From Protea cynaroides (lineage: Eukaryota; Streptophyta; Magnoliopsida; Proteales; Proteaceae): 64,000 nucleotides of DNA. Shown piece by piece: positions 21,401 through 32,203 of this stretch. The notes under the pieces were generated by a model. The model saw only the letters and a list, made by a program, of their open reading frames with translations. It searched no databases and was not told the origin of the DNA. A program made the translations under genes and the position numbers. The stretch spans positions 119,033,666 through 119,097,665 of the forward strand of contig CM053276.1 of the NCBI GenBank assembly GCA_028583415.1. Direction: 5' to 3'. Within the stretch, counting starts at the first letter, position 1, and each line of letters begins with the position of its first letter.

Positions 21401-22641
21401 GCATGTGGGTTGGTGGTATTGTGATTACTGTGCGACGCCACACACTCGTGTATAGAGGTGCGGGGGCCACCAAACCTTTCTATAGCACATTGCAAACTTA
21501 AAACCAGACCACAGCATAAAATGATTGTTACTCATGCATAATCTTGTGAAACTGTCTGATTGTCTTACTGAGCTGTGTTGTGTGCTCACCCTTTGTATAT
21601 ACATTATTTTAGATGTTGATGGAGGATACACTGTGGACGATTATGTGAACGCTCCGGCGTATGGAGGTGTAGCTGCTTTGGATGTACAAGCAGGGGAGGA
21701 CGAGCATGATGCTTCATGCGAGTGCCCTTTCTGAGTGTACCTTTGATTTGTTTTATTTATTTATTTCAGTTATTTTTTATTGGATTAAAGGGATGTAAAA
21801 GATTATTATTCTATGTGTTTGAATTTGAATAATGGGATATTTATTTAAATTATCATTAGAAACTCAGTTCATTCTATTTAAAGTCTTCCGCTGTATATTT
21901 ATATTCTGATTGTGGTTATGTGTAATTGATTTGTATGGGTGAACACGGTCTATTCGAGATCCTGGTGTGAACCGTTGGTTCAATAACGGTTCACTCACAC
22001 TGTTCTGGTTGGATCAGAATTGGGGTGTGACAACAATACTGTATAGTGTACCATATTATGACAAGACTCTACAGTGTATATGTCATTTATTTACAGTGTG
22101 AAGAATGTTTATGATCCTATTTTTTTAAGTTTTTGTTCAAACCTACTGTGTACATATAATGTGAATTAGGAGGTAGTTTAAACTTTTTGTAGAGTAATCT
22201 ATTGGGTTGGGGATGTTGTGCTGCTTTTTTATTTTCCTACCATTTGTTTGAATCGAAAGTATTTTAGAGAAATTGTCTTTAAAAAACTAATTTTTTGAAT
22301 TTTTTTTCCCATAAGAATAGAAGAAGATAGGGTAAATAAAATAGGCCCGATAGGCCCGATAAACCCGGACCAGACCGAGCCAACCCGAAATCAATTTGAA
22401 AAATCCAGACCGATAACAAACCAACACCGGACCAACCCGTTATTTAACGTGTCCAGCGCAGCCCACCCCAACCCGAACCCTTAATGGACATGTTTTGGGT
22501 TGAGGTTATAAAGCCTGACACCGTTTCAACCCGGACCGGCCGTTGACACCCTTAGTTTCAATCCTATGGTGATGACGTCTCTAGATTAAAAAGATTTACC
22601 TATGACAAAACTTCATTGTATCAAAATCGAGAAATTGTTTT

Positions 22642-22857
22642 TTGATTTTGGTTTTCGGTGAATTTCACTTCCATGAGAAGAACATCAATAACAATCTTGA
22701 TCGTTCTTCTTTATCTCTTCAATCACCCTTTTCCTCACAGTCCGTTCTTATTGAAGACAAAGTTGACAATGCCGATGACAAGAAGGAGATGATGAAGTTT
22801 TGGGTGGCAAAAATGGAGAAGCAGACGATCAGGAAATGTCTGCTAATACCAAGCTGA
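22642..22857 (+). other. 71-codon ORF in MULE 2, not recognised
   Basis: The second half of this frame, after a splice-acceptor-like TTTTCCTCACAG, reads KVDNADDKKEMMKFWVAKME, which looks more protein-like than the surroundings and may be another captured exon. I recognise no family. The first half is probably non-coding. Confidence 0.2.
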
Positions 22858-23211
22858 AAGCAACTGGTAATGCCCGGGCAAAAACTAGCAATTGTCTTTG
22901 ATTCACATTTCCTTTTTTTTTTTTTTTTTAATCTTCTTCCTATGGCTCTCTGTAAATGTTGTTAGGTTAGATCGAATTTTGCAGAGTTTCTGTAGGCAAA
23001 AGAAACCTTTTTTCTTTTCTTTCAAGAAAAGCACAGGGAAAAACCAAAAAAAACCATCCTGTTTCTCATAGTCTCCTCTTAAAAATTGGGGAAGTCCCTA
23101 ATTTGGTAAATCTTTATATTTTAATGGAAATAATTCCTATAAAAATGGATTTGCTTTTCATACTCGAGTAGAAGGTCGCGAAGAAACAGAACATGGTTCT
23201 TCCTCTCTATT

Positions 23212-23517
23212 TTGTTTCTCTGCTTCTTTCTCAAAACTCGTCCCTGTATCGAAGTTGGCACCCTCTCTGTTGGTGAATCTATTTCCAGAGATCAGATCAT
23301 AGTCTCTTTCCCGCCTCCGATTTCTTGCATTGGGAGGAGTGGGAAGCCCTGGTTTGCTTCAGATCCTACCGTCGGAAGATTCATCATCAAGGAGATCAGG
23401 ATCCCTACCCAGGAATTCCTTCGTTCTTGTCGGGAAGATGGATGCCTCAAGCTTCGTTTTGTTCAACCGGACGGAAAAATCCCTGAAGAAGAAAGAAGAA
23501 GAAAGCAAAGAAGATAA
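23212..23517 (+). pseudogene. Chimeric ORF in MULE 2: receptor-kinase-like N-terminus joined to FAF domain
   Basis: A 101-codon frame. Residues ~1-32 (LCFFLKTRPCIEVGTLSVGE, SISRDQIIVS) resemble the signal peptide and start of G-type-lectin S-receptor-like kinases, in which a hydrophobic leader precedes TIS.GQS.S.DQTIVS. Residues ~33-90 (FPPPISCIGRSGKPW, GRFIIKEIRIPTQEFL, REDGCLKLRFVQPDG) resemble the FANTASTIC FOUR domain of a plant FAF-like protein. The two parts are in one frame. An ATG at 23192 in another frame (MVLPLYFVSLLL) may be the original start of the leader, so a small shift could have occurred. The right end runs towards the MULE TIR. This is the arrangement of a Pack-MULE; expression is unknown. 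Confidence 0.5.
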
Positions 23518-24312
23518 CGAACTATATCGGTATCTAGTACAGGAAGATATCGCAACCATCAGATTATTGACACTCCACTTGGCGGCCATCGAACGGTCTC
23601 CACCAGCTCTCCTATGCCGGTACGCATAGGAGACGATTCGGACTCCTGTTAAATTGGCATTGGGATCCTTTCTAATGAGGCCAACCCTGTAATGAGGATC
23701 TCATCTATTCAAAGTGGATCTGTGTGTATTTCGATGTATTTTGAATGAACCAAGATACACACTGATCCACTTTAAATGGACGAGATTCTCACTACACAAA
23801 GACCTCACTACAGATGATCTTTTTCCATGAAAATTGATCATTTTAATGCGTAGCTAAACTTAAAAGGTTTTCCCCATGAAAGTCTTTTTTTTTTTTTTTT
23901 TTTTGTACTTAAAAAGAATATTGTGATTTGTGAGGCAGGCGTAGGCGTGCAAGCCCGTTTCACCAACCCCGCCCAAGCCAGATCTGGGCCAACCTCGGGC
24001 TGGGAAATCACAATCCTGAATCCTTACCCCCATCTGAGTTCAACATGGAAAACTCCAATTAAAAATGCTTCTGTAAATATATGGGCGATAAAGAATTCAC
24101 GACCCACATAGAAAGGTCTTTCCCACTTAACCCACAATGAAATCCCACACATAGATAGTTGTTGAAGAACGACGAACATTGGGTTATTATATTACGTATG
24201 TAGATTTTAATACGGGGATTGAAAATCTGATTAATAAAATCACAAACAGTCATTAATACATAAGTATTTACGACAAATTAATTTGGATCTGATTCCAATG
24301 AAGAGTTGACAT

Positions 24313-24538
24313 GGATTCTCATCGTCTCCTAGATGGATGCTCAACACTTGATTCTCCGGTGAATCCGAGTCCTCCATCTGAACAGATACAGAGCGGACAA
24401 ACTAAACCGATAGGGGGTGTCGGCTCTAATAATTAGAGGGCTCGGATTCACCCAAGAGCCAAGTGTCGACTATCCATCCAGGCCGTCGCCCCTCCTCCCG
24501 AATCTCAAAGAGGAGAGGATTTGAATCCAAAACAAGAC
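24313..24538. mobile_element. Foldback MITE with MULE-like ends, 226 bp
   Basis: Left end GGATTCTCATCGTCTCC and inverse right end GGATTCAAATCCTCTCC; inner arms with GGTGAATCCGAG and CTCGGATTCACCC pair as well. The centre has GGGTGTCGGCTC, shared with the element at 46833. No convincing target-site duplication is seen. Confidence 0.65.
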
Positions 24539-27500
24539 GAATATTAGTTAAAAAATAATTAAAAACAATATAGAATCAAATATGGAATCGGCATGATCGC
24601 ATTGATACGAATAGACGGATCCAATTTCTCGATTAATAAAATTATGAATAATTAGGACTGACAAGTGACGAGAGAATCTCTACCAACCCAGATTTGGTAG
24701 GATCCAGGTTACAACTAATAATGATTCTGAAGTGTTGTAACGGTAGATATTGACTTATCAGCTAGCAAATGGATAACTCAACGGTAGATATTGAGTTATC
24801 AGAGGAGTTTTCTGTTTTCTGAAACGAATCAATCATCAGTTGCCAATTCACTCAAGGTTCAAGTGAGCGAAATCGGCAACAAGATCCGCCTCTGCCGATT
24901 CAGATTTTGAACCTTACAAATCCAATAGAAATCGACTGGAAGAATCCTGAACCCTAGAAAGAATATTCACGGAGTTGGCCCAGTGACCTGGTTCTTTCAT
25001 TCAACAAATGAGCCCAACCCTCGGATCACTTGCCTAGGCGGGCTAGCCCAACTACTAAAAGTATTATGAGCTTAGTCTTGGACACAGCCCACGCACCCGA
25101 AAACAGATTGTTCAGAATTATTTATCTATCTAATATTACATAATATGCCATTTACGGATAATAATAATAAATTTTCATGTAAAATTTCAACACGAAAAAA
25201 AAATTTACAACGAAACAAACAGGGCCATAGCGCTAAATATTGTCGGTAATAATTTTATCAATTCATACACTCCAACTCTGTTGAAGATAAATGCATACAA
25301 CTATAACTACAGTACAACCACAAGTACCACGGTCGTACTACTTGCATGTCTAACACCATTAGATCACACTCTCGCCCAAATGAGATCGGGGTCCAATGGC
25401 ACCAGAGAGGATCTTTTCCAAATATTTTGGCTAAAAAATTCAATGCCCTGAAGAGCCAAATTAGGGCTTCACTCAAAGTCTATAAACACCAAAGTGTATC
25501 ATCAACCCAAAGACCAATGTAACCGCCAATATCTATCACTATTGCCATCCCAATTAATGGTTCTCAAACTCCATGGACACCTAACACATCGCCCTTTAAT
25601 TTATTAAGTTTCAATTTTGAAGCAATTGATAAAAGTCAACCTTTTGATGGCCAAAATATGAAATAATAATTTATTTATTTTTTTTAGAAAATAATTTATT
25701 GATATGGATGTGAGAACACAAAGATTCTGAATTACAAGATTCATGAATCCAAGGACTAAAAAGAGATCAAGAAATCTTACACGTCACAGGACCCATTTTC
25801 TTTGATAAGTTAAAAAATATTTAAATATATACTACCCCATATAAGAAGACTGTGTAATTCGACACGTAGTCAATATAAATATTATTTTATATATCCTAGG
25901 ATTTCAACAATTTTTTGAAGTGCCGATATCTTTATCTACATGCATGCATGGCTCCATAATCTTCAAGTCAATGTCAACTACTGAGATTTTATCATCCAAA
26001 AAAAATGTTAGTTATGGACACATGCATGTTTGATATATTCAAATGACTGTTAGAGAAAATCTAGAGATATTATTCTTCGTGAGTCAGATTCTCTCACACC
26101 TCGAAAGAGAAGCTGAAGGAAAATGGATAGAGAGGGTCCAAATCAAGTGCCACCTTCATTTTGCTTGATTATTTTGGATGATGTCAAGGGTTGGCTTTTA
26201 TTTTTTATTTAATTTCATGTCAATAAAACATAAAAAATAATAAATAAATAAATAAATAAATAATAACAATAAAAATTTCATGCACACCGTATATGTACGC
26301 AGTTATACTTGATGTCATCTTATTTGACAATATTACATGAATATAAACTATAGTTGATCTCTAATACCAAAACTATCCTTATAAAACGTACCACTGGACT
26401 GATGGACATATATGATATATGATCATACATAAAACTGTCCCCATAAAATAATTATTAATTAATGATTTGACATAGATTATGAAGCACCTAGGAATACTAC
26501 TTACCAACTCTTCTTTCCCTTTGCTTCTTTCTCCCAGTATGTTTTTTCGACTCTCTCACCAAAATCAGATGCTTTTAATTAAACTCCGTTTGTGTAATTA
26601 AAAAAAACTCCAGGATTTATTATGAAAGTAAATGAAAATGCATTAATTAAAAAAAATCAATTTCCATTTTTACCCAAAAATTGGCATATCCTCCCATCTA
26701 TGTCCATGCATCTTCTTGGTGGTTTAAATTTCTTCAATGCTTTCATTTTGTCAATCGAAACCAATCGTAAAAACTGGACGGGATTGAATTCTTATCGGGT
26801 CGGTATCAGGCTTGGGTTTTGCGAGACTGATGAAAACTAATATCAGATTGGACTGGTTGATAAGATCAACCGAATGCACCAAATGATTAAGAAAGTTGTT
26901 TTTCCATAATCTTTAATAAATATGCATATAATAAATAGAAACTGAGCCAGAAACAACTTGAATGCGCCAAAAAGATCCCATCAAGCCAACCCAAAAAAAC
27001 CGAAATTAAACCAATCCAAAGTAGAAACGCCAAAACTGAACTACTCCCTATTGTTTTCTTTCGGATTGTGCATGTACAAGACTAAACTAACCATTTGATT
27101 CATTAGATTGAAACTTGACACGTGAACAAAAGATTTTGGGATCTACTTGTCTCCCAAATTTCATCCCTATATGATTTGTCATGTGGCAGTATTGGCCTCT
27201 GCCAATTATTTGTTCCTAATTGGGGGTAATCGGTGTAATAGAGGATGCCACCTCCATTATATGGTTCGATTCCTTCCATTAATCATGCACAAATATACTT
27301 TATTTCATGTACAAATTAACCCTTAAAGAAGGCAATTAAATTGCAGAAATTAATTTTTATTTTTTATCAATAACAATTGATTTATCAGAAAAATATTTTC
27401 TACCGAAACAGATAGGTAAATATTTTCTAAACCGGTTTTAGATCCAAATACATTGATGTAAAAAGAAAAATAAATAAAAAAGAATCTTTTTGTTTTTAAC

Positions 27501-28597
27501 TTTATATGAATTTGATATACAAGTAAAATTACCCATTTAGCCTTACTTACCTGTTCACCCTAAAAGCTTACTTTTCAATCACTTTCCTAAAGTTGTCTGG
27601 GGCTGAAACTTGATCATAAGGTGGATCTCTACTGCACGCTTCCTTGTAGATAAGTTATATTGACAATCAGCAGAAAACTCCAACTCACTCACCCAATCAA
27701 CTTACCAACTTTCTTTATCACCGTAACTGTAGAACAAAGGACTGCATTCATGCATGCATGCATGTTGACATCTTATGCATGCAAGACGTTCAAATGTTCA
27801 ATGGCGGTTGGTATATATAATTATGAATTTTAAATTCACCAAATATTCAAATATAACGGCTACTTCTTGGGATATGATTGACCATTGAGTCACCAATATT
27901 TAAAGATGATCGACCAGTGGGGTTTTCATGTTTGTTTCATGATTTCTTGTTGAGGTAACCTTTTACATGCGCTCAAGTAAGCTATAAAGGAGCAAAGCTA
28001 CATGGATTTAATTTATCATTTGGCCCCAAGAGCTAACAATGACAATATTTTTTAAACCAGATCAAATTAATCATATGGTCGCCATGGATACATGCATTGC
28101 AGACAAACATATAAATGAAGAAGACTGTGATGGCCGGTCACTATAATGTATTACAGATTAATTTCATAGAAAAGAGTCCTTTTTAATCATAAAGGTAAGG
28201 ATAAGTTTTCTATCAAAAAATATATAAGTTTCTTTGGAATAATTTCCAAATTCATACACGTTTTTGGAGAGAAATTTTCTTTTTCTTTTGAGAGATTCCT
28301 AATCTAATCTAATGTAATGTAGGTCAGTCTGGAGAATTGAAAGACAAAGAGGGTCCCACACACTGTAAAGCTACATGTGTTATTCAGTTGTTGACAGAGA
28401 CTCATCACAAGATGGTTAATTGGTGTCTTGGTGGAAGACAAAGGAAGGGACCACCAGATACTGATTCTTACGTATTCATCAAATTGCCTTTTGTTTCTTT
28501 CTCTTTTCTGATTGGAATTAGGTAGAGAAGTTATAAAGATGGGATGCAACTTCAATTCTATCCTTCAACTAGCATGTGAACTTTGATTTGTTTTTAT

Positions 28598-28633
<36 letters not shown>

Positions 28634-31600
28634 TTGATTTGTTAACTACTTATTAAAAAAAAAATCGATTTGTTCATATTCTCGCTCTATAATCTTGGAA
28701 TAGCAGTATGCAGTCCATTCTAATACACACTCTTTACCTCATTCTGCGTTCTAAGCAGAAATGTTTTATTCTTTGACCTAGAGAATGCATTTCTAAAAAT
28801 AGATTCTAAGAATACATATCAAACGATAGACTCAAAGTTCAAAAGAACGAGAGTGACTCCTCATGGCCTCTAATACATAGATATCATACAACCATAGAAT
28901 GCAATTTAACCAAACATTCATACTTATTACCAACTAAACCTGTTGAGCCAGGTTATGAGCAACCCCATTTGCTCTCTTGTAAATAAAAGAGAAAATACAA
29001 GTTTCAAAATAAAAGAATAACTACTTGATATCATTTATTTATTTATTTTATTTTATTTTTGGATAGGTAGGACTCCAGAAGATTTGAACTCATAACCTCT
29101 TAATTCTAAAGTATTAATATCTTTACGAACCGTTTGATATCATTGATAATATGAATAAATTCCCAAAGAAGATGAGCCGGAGAGGAACACAAAAAAAAAA
29201 AAAAAAAAAAAAAGAGGTCACTGCTGCCCTAAAAAAATGCTGCGGAATAGCAATCCTTTCCCCTTATATTATAAGAAGAAATCCTGTTGAAAAAGACATA
29301 AGAGGCATATGCATGCATGTGGAACCTTATCCTCTACTAATCCCAATCACTAATTTTTCCCTTTTTCCTTTTGTGCCTTCTTAATAACTTATCCTTCCTC
29401 TTCCACATCTCTATAGGACCGGGTTGCAAATTTTTTTATTTTTATTTTTAAGGGGCTGGGGGCTGGATTTCAATATTTAAATCACTTATCATTGTTATTA
29501 TAAATGCCAACTTTGGGTTTTTTATTATTTTTTATTTTTGTACAAAAAAAGGGTTCAGCCACCTGGCCAGAATACAGAATTCATAATTGAGTTAATCTAA
29601 ACCAGATTTCTGTTTAATGGGCCCCTTTCCATGCTAAAAACTTAATAGGCTGCCAACATACATGGAAGAATTATAAATAAAGTTACAGGTGTTTAGAGCG
29701 TAGGTGACTCATGCCAAGTCCCAACTGAATGAAAAAGCATAGACAAAATAATTATTCTGGTCGGCTTCAATCCAATAATTAATCTGGTTGGCAATATATA
29801 TAGAATTCACTGCATGTATATAACTTATATTATATCTCTTGCTTCTTAAAGATTGTTTGATTGATCTCAGTAGATTTCGGATCAAATTCCTGATTTGGTT
29901 CCCAATTCCATTGTCTTCAATTATGCTTAAAACTGCCGTTGATTTGAAAGGGTTTCTTCCTCCCTTAATTGTTATATAATCTCAAATAGACTTGTAATAA
30001 GGGTCTTGTCATCATTAGAATTGAATCAGTCCTTAAATAAAATATTAAAATTATTTATTTATATATTCTTTAGTTTACTAAGATGATTCTTTTTAGTTCA
30101 CATTCATTGGATTGTTAGACTTAGACTTATTTAAAATACTATTTCGTTTTGATTGGATATAGAATTTTGAAACAAACAAGGGACACAGACCCAAATACAT
30201 CACCACCCGAATAAGAATAACAAGGTGGCTCAGCTAACATAACATGCTTTTGTAAAATTTGTCTTCTTTAATCATTTTGGTTCTCATACTTCATCTTTCT
30301 TTTTGTCTTATATTTTGGTGGAAATACCCATAATTTTTTTTGACCCCTTCAAATAAACTATGTAGAAATTAAAATTACATCAATACAAAAGATTAAAGGT
30401 TCAAAAATTTCACAATCAAGTACATGATCGGTTTCTATCGATTTCGATTCAAATCATCTTGAAAATTGGTTGGGCTGACCCTAAATCGCCGTAATTTAAT
30501 CTGACCCAATATACATAGAATGTTACGGATAAGTCTATTGTAAATATTTGATGTAATTGAATAACAACTAGTATAATCGAATGCAGTTAGAGTAGTTTAG
30601 TATAAGTAAGAGTCATGAGAGATATTGTAACATTCAGATAAATAAATGAAATTAATCTTCTTTGGTAAACTCTGAAGACCATCCCCCTCGAAGTGGATCT
30701 CTTTCCCCTCTCTCTCTTCTTTGAAATCGGGTTTAATTAAAATGGGACTAATAGATTTTGAGTTGATTCCGATCCAAGTTTTAAAACCAAGCTTGGCACG
30801 GACTTGAGGTACACCCATGACTCCATGGCAGGTAGGGCCCCTCCATGGCAGTCATGGGTTGGACGACGACTACACAGTCGGACTCTCCAGAGTCCCACTG
30901 ACAGAGATTCGACCATTCAATTCGTTTTGTTTACTGCAACCTCTCACTCTCATTGAACCATCAAAATGAAATCCATATTATTTATTTTCATACACGGTCA
31001 TACATCAGACCGTTCGTTCATCCATTAGGAATAGGATAAATTTAAGGGAATATTATATATTGTTCATTTATTTCCATCTAAGATCCAACGGTGGAAAATA
31101 AACAATGTAGAGTCAATGAATATCCGAATTTTTAATCAAATATTTGATAACCAAACAAGTCCCAACTTGCCTGGATGTGCAGAAACGCCTCGTGGCCCGC
31201 ACAAAGACAAAAGTAGCCAAAAATAGGACCGTTACGGCGTTCCCGCTTTCACGACTCAGAATCTTTTCCGGCATGCTGGAAGCCCTGTAGTGTAATAGAC
31301 ACGTGTCAGACAATCAATGGGCAGTCTGAAATATCAGCGGTCCCCACAACGTCTGCGCCCAGCGGATCTCGGCGTGACACTTCGAATATTTAGAGTTTTG
31401 GTCCCGACCACGATCCTCCCCCATAACCCAACCCATAACGGTCACGTTCTCGGGAACTCCTCCATTATTCTTATTTTTAATTACACTGGTCCCCTTCACG
31501 AAATTACATCCCAGGCCTTATTTACTTCAGAAATGACAGAGTTGCAGAAGCCATAAAAGGGCTTTAACCGTTTTATGTGAGGGACAGTATCGTTAACGTA

Positions 31601-31683
31601 AATGTAGCAGGTCTGTTACCACTTTACCGCCCAGTCATCACTGTTGAATTATAGTCTGTGTATGATTTACCGTCTCAACACAG
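24539..31683. other. 7.1-kb intergenic region, no gene recognised
   Basis: AT-rich DNA with only short, unconvincing frames. It contains an (AAAT)n microsatellite at 26239-26263, poly(A) runs at 28599-28631 and 29190-29212, and a bare poly(A) retroposition scar at 28579-28643. The last ~600 bp (31050-31683) are GC-richer and may belong to the promoter of the hydrolase gene. I find no transposase, RT or conserved exon. Confidence 0.5.
28593..28629 (+). mobile_element. Extremely truncated retroposon: poly(A) between 14-bp direct repeats
   Basis: AACTTTGATTTGTT occurs at 28579-28592 and again at 28630-28643. Between them are only TTTATC and ~31 A residues. This is what target-primed reverse transcription leaves when cDNA synthesis stops almost at once. 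Confidence 0.65.
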
Positions 31684-32203
31684 TTAAATCAGAGCGATAA
31701 ACAAAGGGGAAGTGAAATTTTCAAAAAATAAAGAGGAAAAAAAATAGGAGGCAAAGAGGAAGAAAGAGAGAAAGGCCGAAAGAAGTTCGATAAAGACCAG
31801 TCTCGCTTCCTTCTGAAACATTGCTTGAAAAAGGAAAAGCAGGGGGAAGAGGGGCTGAAGACAATAAGAATCTCTCCTCGGATTCGGCTTCACTGATCTT
31901 TGAAACCCTAGCCATGGCGTCTGCGACAAAATTTTGAACAAACTTTCATCTCCTTCTAACCGCTGTTTGTCGTCTATTACTAGCCGTATGATGGCTGGTA
32001 AACCACTGGAAAACGGAAATGTTTTTGCTGTCATGTCATTGGCTAGGGTTTCATCTCGTTCTCGATCTTCAGCCACTTCGAAGCTCTACTTGATTCAGGG
32101 TCTGAGAACGCAGACCATCACTTCGATCGTCTGAAGAGGACAAGAAAATAGATCTCTGTTTTTCTTTGCTTTCTGGCGGTGTCTTAACGCTAATATCGCC
32201 GCC
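31684..32203 (+). promoter_or_regulatory. Probable promoter/5' leader of the alpha/beta hydrolase gene, with upstream ORFs
   Basis: Purine-rich, then mixed DNA before the start codon at 32204. A good-context ATG at 31914 (GCCATGG) opens a seven-codon ORF ending at 31937, and an ATG pair at 31988 opens a longer ORF to 32134. If both lie in the mRNA they would limit translation of the main ORF. The transcription start is not visible. Confidence 0.35.

Larger units (their letters stand above)
19674..22032 (+). mobile_element. Solo LTR, 2.36 kb, nested in the hAT element
   Basis: It starts TGTAAGACCCGC, ends GGTGTGACA, and is flanked by ACAAT at 19669-19673 and 22033-22037. A TATA box (CTATAAATACACC, ~19981) precedes an AGAGAAGAGAAAGAG leader. 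No gag/pol and no second LTR is seen. The TSD is perfect, so this is probably the youngest layer of the nest. Confidence 0.85.
13490..22554 (+). mobile_element. hAT transposon, 9.07 kb, with BED-type transposase and a nested solo LTR
   Basis: The ends are TAAGGGTGTCAA at 13490 and its inverse TTGACACCCTTA ending at 22554, flanked by perfect 8-bp duplications GTTTCAAT (13482-13489, 22555-22562). Subterminal regions are rich in CGGTCCGGTC and AACCCGA words, as in hAT elements. A hAT transposase gene lies at 15910-18319. Removing the 2.36-kb solo LTR gives an element of ~6.7 kb. The perfect TSD suggests a younger age than the host MULE, although the transposase already has frameshifts. Confidence 0.92.
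13407..23645. mobile_element. Non-autonomous MULE 2, split by a hAT element
   Basis: The left TIR (13407) and right TIR (ending 23645) share AATCCGAATCGTCTCCTATG-type ends and a following block (AGGAGAGCTGG, then GTTGGATGATC versus GTTCGATGGCC) in inverted orientation. The flanks CTATTAGAT (13398-13406) and CTGTTAAAT (23646-23654) agree at 7 of 9 bases, a decayed 9-bp duplication. Without the hAT at 13490-22554 the element is ~1.17 kb. It carries a chimeric ORF at 23212-23517. Its left end is only 20 bp from the end of MULE 1, with which it shares TIR sequence. Confidence 0.8.

Noticed and set aside
30830..30905. CCATGGCAG duplications near 30820-30870
   Set aside because: Short local repeats without ends or duplications that would define an element.
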